A stretch of DNA of 64,000 nucleotides from Diplolepis rosae (lineage: Eukaryota; Arthropoda; Insecta; Hymenoptera; Diplolepididae): NCBI GenBank assembly GCA_030998225.1, contig JAPYXD010000754.1:3038001-3102000 (forward strand), read 5' to 3'. The position numbers and the translations under genes are program-made. Numbering within the stretch: position 1 is the first letter of the stretch; each line of letters begins with the position of its first letter. Below the pieces are notes generated by a model. It did not search any database and was not told the DNA's origin. It was given only the letters and a program-made list of their open reading frames with translations. Shown here one piece after another: positions 57,697 to 64,000 of the stretch.

Positions 57697-57852
57697 TTTT
57701 TGTTCGCTGTATACCGATAGTTAGCCTTGTCGGTATCGTTTTACGTGCGGAAAGTTGATTTTCCCGCTCTTGCGATAAGATTTTAAGTGTGCGGGAAATT
57801 AAAACAAACGTAAAATACGCCATTCCGCACTTGATACGAAATATACTAATTT
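57697..57852. repeat. double-palindrome repeat, copy 3 (shortened)
   Basis: Starts TTTTTGTTCGCTGTATACCG, has GTGCGGAAAGTTGATTTTCC, and ends CTTGATACGAAATATACTA. It lacks the GAGTCGCGACTC half present in copies 1 and 2. Confidence 0.65.
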
Positions 57853-58833
57853 TTCGAAATAAATTTTGGGGCAGTAAATTTCACATGGAAAAAGTTGCTC
57901 AAAAGTTTTCCAAACTATTTTTCTCTGCGTATATTAAAAATCTAATGGCGAAATTGAATGGAACATCTTGATTTTACGTCTATACCAATAGATATTAATA
58001 ATTGGAAGTTTTACGTCTCAGTATCATATATGATTGGACACTATAACGTTTAATGTGAAATCCAATTTTATTTCTCCCTCATGGGCTATAAATATTTAAT
58101 GAAAACAATTCACTTCCAATTTTCTCGCCTTTTCTTCTCACCCTTAGCACTCGAAACATAAAAGGGGAAGAAATTTCTAATTTACGACAACTATCCAATC
58201 TAGTTTTTCTAAAGATATAGTAAAATGTGTACTAAGCAGTATACGATCTTTAGTAAAATAAACTCCAAGGAATATCAGGAAAAGATATTCGAAGGAAAGT
58301 CGAAAATAGCTTTTTCTTAAATTTCCTTCCAAGCTTCTTCGCTTACATTGTGAAAGTAGATTCTCTGCCAGGATGTACATGGTTCATTAGTTCAGCCACT
58401 AGTACAGCTGATTCGTATCTCTGTCTGTTTTTCTGCTCTTCACCCTTTCCTGTTCTTTACTCCTGTTCGATTAAATAGAAGTTTCCCTAGCGTCGCCCTC
58501 CTATTGGCTGATTAGGCAGTTCGTAATCTCGGCAACTGCTCGACAGACGGCAATTTTATCGGTACAGTGTACCTACTAGTTATCCAGGTCGAATTACAGA
58601 GACTCGTTCAATTCACCTTCATTCTCTAGTCTTGTCTATTACGTTTCTCTTCAAACGCTCTACTGAGCATAGCTCATGTTTTATTTTATATACTCTTTTT
58701 GTGAAAAAAATCATTTTTCATACAAAAGCTAGTCTCAAAGAGAATCCAACTCCATGCAATTTTTATTAATTTTTATTTAGCCTTTTTATCTAGAAGAAAT
58801 TTTATTATTTTTATTTAGAAAATGTATTTAGCC
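57853..58833. other. no gene recognised
   Basis: 58380-58690 is of higher complexity and pyrimidine-rich on the plus strand (CTGTCTGTTTTTCTGCTCTT). It might be unique or regulatory DNA; no evidence for a function. Confidence 0.4.
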
Positions 58834-58837
58834 TTAA

Positions 58838-59375
58838 GGTAGTTGTGCCAAAAATCTGCTCTCTGAGATCATTTTTTTATATGCTATGACTTGAAATGAT
58901 AGGAGTCGTGTCTTATAAAAGAAAAAAACATTAATTTTTTATAAAAAAAATTTTTAACTTACCAAAAATAATACTTTTAATAATGTTATTTGTAATGGAA
59001 TTTTTCCTTACTATCGCTTCTTACCAATTTAAAAAAAATTATTCATGTTCCAAAATATGTCACGAAATAATTTAAAAGTAGTTTTCAGTGGCTGGAATCG
59101 TTGAAAGAAATTTTTTACTTATTTTCGAATTTGGGAACAGTAGAATTGTATAGAATATTTTTCCCGAAAAATAAGCCATGATTTATGAAAATCTAATAAT
59201 TTTCAAAAAATTTATAAGAAACGACAGTAAGAAAAAATTATATTACAAATAACATTAATTATTGTTTTTTGTAAGTTTGAAATTTTTCTCATAAAAAATA
59301 ATACTTTTTCTTTCATAAAACAAAACTGATAGTATCATTTCAAGTCTTGACATCATAGAAAAGCTTTTTTTGCGG
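58838..59375. mobile_element. TTAA foldback, GGTAGTTGTGCC subfamily, right end lost
   Basis: TTAA 58834-58837, then GGTAGTTGTGCCAAAAATCT. Arms with ACTTGAAATGATAGGAGTCG and TATCGCTTCTTACCAATTTA pair with a right half ending near AAGCTTTTTTTGCGGACAAC. The terminal CTACC/TTAA is missing. Relative of 28200-28575. Confidence 0.6.
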
Positions 59376-59740
59376 ACAACAATATGTTTGGTTGGTCTAA
59401 CAAAATATTTTAGTTACTTCTGATAAATTCCAAGTATTTCTTAAATTTAATCAAATTTTTTCCTGAATGCATAAAAAAATATATTCTATGTAACCAAACC
59501 ATTTAATATAATGAACAGAAATGTTAAGTTGAATTAGTAAAAATATGTGCTTAGTTCTACCAAGTCGTACACTGAAAAAAGTTATGTCAAATCAACAAAA
59601 ACATTTTTTTTTCTACCAACAAACTATTTTGCCAAATCAATCCAATTTTGATTATTTAAACAAAATCTTTTGTTGGGTACATTTTTTCCACAGCCTAGAA
59701 AAACAAACCATTTTAAGTTAAATTAAACAAATTAATAATA
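59376..59740. repeat. AACCAAA-type repeat remnants
   Basis: ATATGTTTGGTTGGTCTAAC, GTAACCAAACCATTTAA and a CACTGAAAAAAGTTATG terminus after a TA (59570). Decayed, overlapping copies. Confidence 0.45.
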
Positions 59741-59744
59741 AACA

Positions 59745-60262
59745 GGACTTATATCGACCCTTAGTATTAAAATTTGAATATTTTTTCAACAGAATGTTCA
59801 TCGGTCACACGTTCAAAATTGTTCAACCTTTGTATTTGTATGGGAAAAAAAAAAAAATTTTTGTGTACAGTTCTTTTTACATTTAGTTTAGACAGATTTT
59901 ACAGTTCCACGTGTACAATTTAATTATATCGGTTTTACCACAATGTTTTATTTTTCACACGTACTATTCTTTATGTTCTTTTCAGTAATTTTACAGAAAA
60001 AATTTTTTGCACACTTATTGTACAGTCTTACTTTATCGCAAATTTAGTTTTTTAGTACAATTCTACTGTTTCACATATTTTTACCACAATGTTTATCCGT
60101 CTCACGGTAATTTATAACTTTTCCTCCTTTGTATTTTTTATAGAAATAAATCTCACTGATGAGGACTCCAACCTGAGTCGAAACGTTTGAAAATATGAAA
60201 CCTTGAGTTTACATTTTTTCTGGACCCTAAGGCCAACTAAGTACACCAAAAATATTCAAATT
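59745..60262. repeat. 'ACTGATGAGGACT' family, copy 3, disrupted
   Basis: The left piece (ACTTATATCGACCCTTAGTA, GTTCATCGGTCACACGT) and right arm (ATAGAAATAAATCTCACTGA, TGAGGACTCCAACCTGAGTC) match 19189-19548 and its flank. About 250 bp of unrelated AT-rich DNA separates them. Confidence 0.6.
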
Positions 60263-60438
60263 AAACAAATTCTTTGGTTGGTTTGACTAAAAATTTTTTT
60301 AAGCGTAACATCAAAATTCTATGGTTAAATAAACAAAAATTAATTTGACTAAATATTTATTTGAGTGTATCGTAAAAAATTAATAATAAGTAATTTAGTA
60401 GAATTTAAAAGTAGGAATTCTAGATTCTAAAAGTAAAT

Positions 60439-60464
60439 GGTTTTATTTTCTGTTTCAGGTAAGC
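60439..60464 (+). promoter_or_regulatory. candidate recursive splice site (ratchet point)
   Basis: A pyrimidine-rich tract (TTTTATTTTCTGTTTCAG) ends at 60458 and is followed at once by GTAAGC. The 3' splice site and a consensus donor are therefore fused with no exon between them. This is the layout of ratchet points described for long Drosophila introns. Same strand as the donor at 47585. Alternatively it is the acceptor of the exon-like frame 60459-60686. Confidence 0.4.
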
Positions 60465-60688
60465 ATATTCATCTAGATGGTATAAATGTTCGTATAATAA
60501 GAGGATGGGTATTGGTGGAACAATTCCCGACCTGGGGACGATATTTTAAACCAAACTTTCATATCCAGTCCTTTCCATTGGTGAGGGGTGAGCTCTTAAA
60601 TTTTCTTAATGTGGCGCGCTTCTATTCTACTGGCGAACAGAATTTTCCCATTCATAACGAAATTGATTTAATATTTAAAAATGTATAA
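60459..60688 (+). other. exon-like open frame, unrecognised
   Basis: If the acceptor at 60458 is used normally, a frame runs KHIHLDGINVRIIRGWVLVE and on for about 75 codons to TAA 60686-60688. No domain recognised. Composition is less AT-biased than the neighbours. A donor-like TTG/GTGAGG lies at 60579. Confidence 0.25.
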
Positions 60689-60689
60689 A

Positions 60690-62150
60690 TTCACCCATCG
60701 AAATTTTAAAACACTCATCATTGATAGTCATCTTAAACTATAAAAATAATATGATGCAGAGAAAATTTCCAAAAATCACTTGAAACTAAAACATATTACA
60801 ATATTTTAAAACGATTTTATATGTTCCAGTAATATACCAAATCGTTTTGAATTAATGTTTGAGATCGTTTAAAAACATTAAAAATGTAGTTACAATTTTC
60901 TCGATGTATATTATCTAGATTTTTAGATTGCAAAGTGCAAATTACAAAGAAAATAATTTAAAAAGATTACAGAATCATTCTTTTAAGTAAATCTATTGTA
61001 GAATATGGAACATTTTAAAGCATCCTAAAGCAATGTAGAAGCTTTTAGGAATATTCTAGGAACTTCCGAAACATTTCACAAAACTATTGAACATTCAGAT
61101 AGAAAACTTGCAGTATTGCAATTAAACGTGAACTCCAAACTTTGCATGAAAGCTTTCATCTCAAGAGATCTTCTCTCATTTCAACATGGAGTCCTTATCA
61201 GCATTAGACTCTGTTCACTAATTACGAATAGATTACCCTTCCAATCGATGGCATATCACGTTCACGTTAATGCTTTACGAGTTGCTCGCAGGCTTCTAAA
61301 GTCTGATCAATCAGACCCTTCAAATGCTTTACAGAAGCCAAAAAAGAAAGGGTATCATTCCGTTACTCAAGCGTTTTTAATTGATTACTTTTTCAATTTA
61401 AATCAACGACATTCACTTCAAATCGATAACTATATTCACTGATTTGCAGTAAGTTTTGCTGGTCCAAATGCAGAGATTTTATTATCATGATAATCAAAAT
61501 AATTTTTCTAAAAAAAAAGGAAAATCAACTTTTGTAGACTTAAAAGCTGTTTAAATTCAAGATTTTGTGTTTTTCATAGTATTTCATTTCAATTCAAGTT
61601 TTAAAGATAGTTTTATACAGTTGTTGAAATTTTTCAAAATTGAAAGGTAGCCAAACTTGTATAAAAACACGTTCGTTAATTACAAAAGAATATAATTTTC
61701 AAAATTCCTTCAGAGAAAAAATCCATTTAAAGAAAAACTACGAAGATTTTTAATATTTCATTATTATTTGGTTATTTTCCGGAAAAAAATTAGCGGAGTA
61801 CATAAAATAGCAACGGAAATTTTGCTTACGAAATTCTCTCTATGTAGATCGTTATAATAGAATAGCAAAAAAATACTATTTTAGTTTTTTGTAAAAACCA
61901 ATACAAATTTATTGATTTAAACATTTATTTATTATCTCAATTCTTTCCAACTTCTTCCGCGTATAAATAATTAACGAAAATTGCATAAAGAGAGCGTTTA
62001 TTAATTATGAAAGAACGATATTTTCAAAATTAAACGTATCCCCATTTTCCCCCATGTCAGGATTCCTAGGATTTTCTATTCTAGATTTCAGTTCCTTCAT
62101 TTGCTTATAAACTTTGTTTAATCTTTGACATTAAGGTCGTGCGGAAAGGT
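60690..62150. other. mostly empty; one unrecognised frame
   Basis: A 108-residue plus-strand frame (61116-61442) opens with a TTG, with its first ATG at codon 11. It has a basic stretch (LQKPKKKGYHS) and no recognised domain. The rest is AT-rich with no shared repeat seen. Confidence 0.35.
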
Positions 62151-62151
62151 C

Positions 62152-64000
62152 CTTTTTTTTTTTTTTTTTGGTGAGGAGGAAAAATGGCAAAATCTTTTAT
62201 AGACGTTGTACAGGACTCTCCTAGGACGGGTCTAGGCATACCTGTTAAAACCAAAAAACCCCCTCTCTCGAACCAATACACCACCCGCGGAACCGCCTTT
62301 CGCCTTTAAACTTGACGGGTGGTTGGTTCCATTAAAGTCGCGTACGACTCTTCCGTCATCCGTTCGCTCGGAACCTACATCCGCGGCCACACGCCCACTA
62401 CACAAACCGACTAGCCGCGCCACCCAGGGGAGAAAACATACAGATTCCACCCCCGAACGACACGGACAGCCAAGTCTACCCGAGACGCAGGACCGCGGGT
62501 GCAGGCCCCGATGCGATTTCTACTGGCCCTCCCCGTTGTTTCGCTCTCGACGCCCATCAAGTTCTCTCGTCTTCATCACAAGTGTCACGAATGACTCGAT
62601 GAGCGTCCAGAACCGTTCAGACTGGAGCATGAGAGGGACCATCGTGTCAGGAGTAAGTTTGGAACCCACCGCCTGACCGAGGACCTCCCTAGCCACACCC
62701 CATTTTGCGCAGACGAAGAGTGCGTGCTCTGCGTTATCCACCGGGAAATCGCAGTAGCAACACGTCTCCTCGTCTCTCTTCTTAAAGCGCCTCAGGTACG
62801 CGTTAAAACAGCCATGGCCCGAGAGCGCTTGCGCCAAGTAAAAGCCGACTTCCCCGTGCTTTCTGTTCAGCCAGGTGGCGAGCTCCGGGATCAGGCGGTA
62901 GGTCCATCTCCCTGTCTGCTCACCATGCCATCTCATCTGCCATTTCTCGACGAGTCTGCGCCTTCCATCCTTGCGGATGGCCTCCTTCGCGCGAGCGATT
63001 TCCTGCAGGTCTGCGCAGGTAAGCTCCTTGCGAAGCTGAAAGGTCTCTTTCCTTTCCCCTGCCAATAAATCTATTGGCGGGACGCTCGCCAGGACCAGCG
63101 CAGCACTCGTCGAGATAGTTCTATATGCCGAAACTATTCTCAGCGCGACAAGTCTCTGCGCCGAGAACAGCTTCTTCTGGATAGCATGGTTTTGCAAGGC
63201 ATTGGCCCAGACCGGAGCTGCATAAAGCAGCTTCGAATGGACCACGCTCGCCACCAATCTTCTTTTCGCTTCCCTGGGTCCACCAATGTTTGGCATAAGC
63301 CAGGCCAAATTCGCTCCACATTGGATGGCTTTGGCAGCTGCGATCTTTAGGTGTTCGCCAAAGCTAAGCCTACGATACAGCTGCACCCCCAGGTACTTAA
63401 TGCTTGTTTTCCACTCGACTTCATGCTCTCCAAGAACGATCCTCGGATATTGGAAGGATCTCCTGTCCGTAACGAGCAAAGCCTCGGTTTTCTCAGGGGC
63501 CATTTTAAGGCCTCTGCCATCCTACCAGCGCTTTGCTCGCCACAGACTTTCATTGATCCTCAGCTCTAGGATTCTGACGTCGTCAGCGGCGCACACGACA
63601 AGTGCGTCATCCGCGAAGCCGACAATGCTCGTTCCAGCAGGTAGGTCCATGCGCAGAAAGTCATCGTACATGACGTTCCAAACGAGTGGACCCACCCGCG
63701 ACCCTTGAGGAGCGCCACATGTCATCTCTTCTTGAAGAGACCATTTGTCGCCCTCGTATATCACCCACCTGTCGCTCAGATAGTCATCTATCCTTCGCAA
63801 CAGGTAGTCTGGAACCTTTTTCCGCATCATCGCCTCGATGCAGATGTCCCATCTCGCGGTATTGAACGCATTGCGTATGTCAATGCTAATCAACGCACAG
63901 AATCCCTTACGCTTACCAGTTCCTTTTCTTGCATTTGTGGCGATGTTAACCACAGCTTGGATGGCGTCCACAGTGGACCTGCCTTTCCTGAATCCGAACT
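62152..64000 (-). mobile_element. R1-clade non-LTR retrotransposon, 3' end
   Basis: Minus-strand element running off the right edge. Its 3' terminus is marked by a poly(A) tail (the T run at about 62152-62170). A 3' UTR of about 350 bp precedes it, then ORF2. GC content is far above the flanks. R1-clade elements prime reverse transcription at a nicked target. Many members sit in rDNA, but no 28S sequence flanks this one, so either it belongs to a non-rDNA lineage or it is a dispersed copy. Confidence 0.85.
62520..63999 (-). pseudogene. R1-clade ORF2: reverse transcriptase and C-terminal zinc motif, one stop
   Basis: One frame runs from the window edge to TAG at 62520-62522, broken once by TAG at 63522-63524 (after SLWRAKRW; GRGLKMAPEKTEALLVTD follows in the same frame). 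Visible reverse transcriptase motifs, in order: FGFRKGRSTVDAI at the edge, SIDIRNAFNTA with the first catalytic Asp (63879-63881), CGAPQGSRVGPLVWN, GFADDALVV with the catalytic Asp pair (63606-63617), APEKTEALL, and WKTSIKYLGVQL. Downstream lie about 250 residues of connection domain, then a CX2CX8HX4C zinc motif (CCYCDFPVDNAEHALFVC) typical of R1-type ORF2 proteins. The endonuclease and ORF1 lie beyond the window. All three catalytic Asp are kept, so decay is light; the single stop could also be a sequencing error. Confidence 0.85.

Noticed and set aside
62323..63708. Long plus-strand frames (117, 114 and 140 residues) over the retrotransposon
   Set aside because: They are antisense shadows of the GC-rich R1-clade ORF2 on the minus strand.

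Overview
The window is AT-rich, repeat-dense eukaryotic DNA from an arthropod, most likely an insect. Three facts support this: a cecropia-type mariner transposase and a second mariner family, an R1-clade non-LTR retrotransposon with a poly(A) tail, and a very high load of short inverted-repeat DNA transposons. Hymenoptera is a plausible guess, but nothing here fixes the order. No complete host protein-coding gene is visible. The only good host-exon candidate is a 37-codon exon at 47474-47584 (+) ending in a consensus splice donor. Together with a recursive-splice-type motif at 60458/60459 on the same strand, it suggests the right part of the window may be a long intron. That is inference.

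Layout. 1-7 kb: decayed mariner, a 9-bp-TSD MITE (here 'MITE-A'), and a 2.3 kb TA-flanked element rich in GGGCCC that holds a truncated second mariner, a tRNA-like fragment and a palindromic MITE. 6.7-12.6 kb: remnants of an IS630/Tc1-type transposase and three copies of a DINE/Helentron-like repeat with about 150-bp internal tandem units and GCGCGAAGCGCG motifs. 14-18 kb: a CAGGG-ended element, and a MITE-A copy split cleanly by a mariner. 20.6-23.1 kb: a 2.5 kb foldback. 27-32.6 kb and 34-40 kb: head-to-tail chains of TTAA-flanked foldback elements, several with further nested insertions. 40.9-53 kb: palindromic MITEs and sparse unassigned sequence. 54.2-55.4 kb: an element with 24 GTATAC palindromes. 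56-60 kb: more foldback families. 62.15-64 kb: 3' end of an R1-clade retrotransposon on the minus strand, much more GC-rich than its surroundings.

The genes do not form a pathway. They are transposases and a reverse transcriptase in various states of decay, plus non-autonomous elements that would need enzymes supplied from elsewhere. The value of the window is as a stratified record of insertion: exact TA, TTAA and 9-bp target-site duplications can be read directly and give a relative order of several events. Positions of repeat ends were read by eye; those without a stated target duplication are good to about 10-20 bases.
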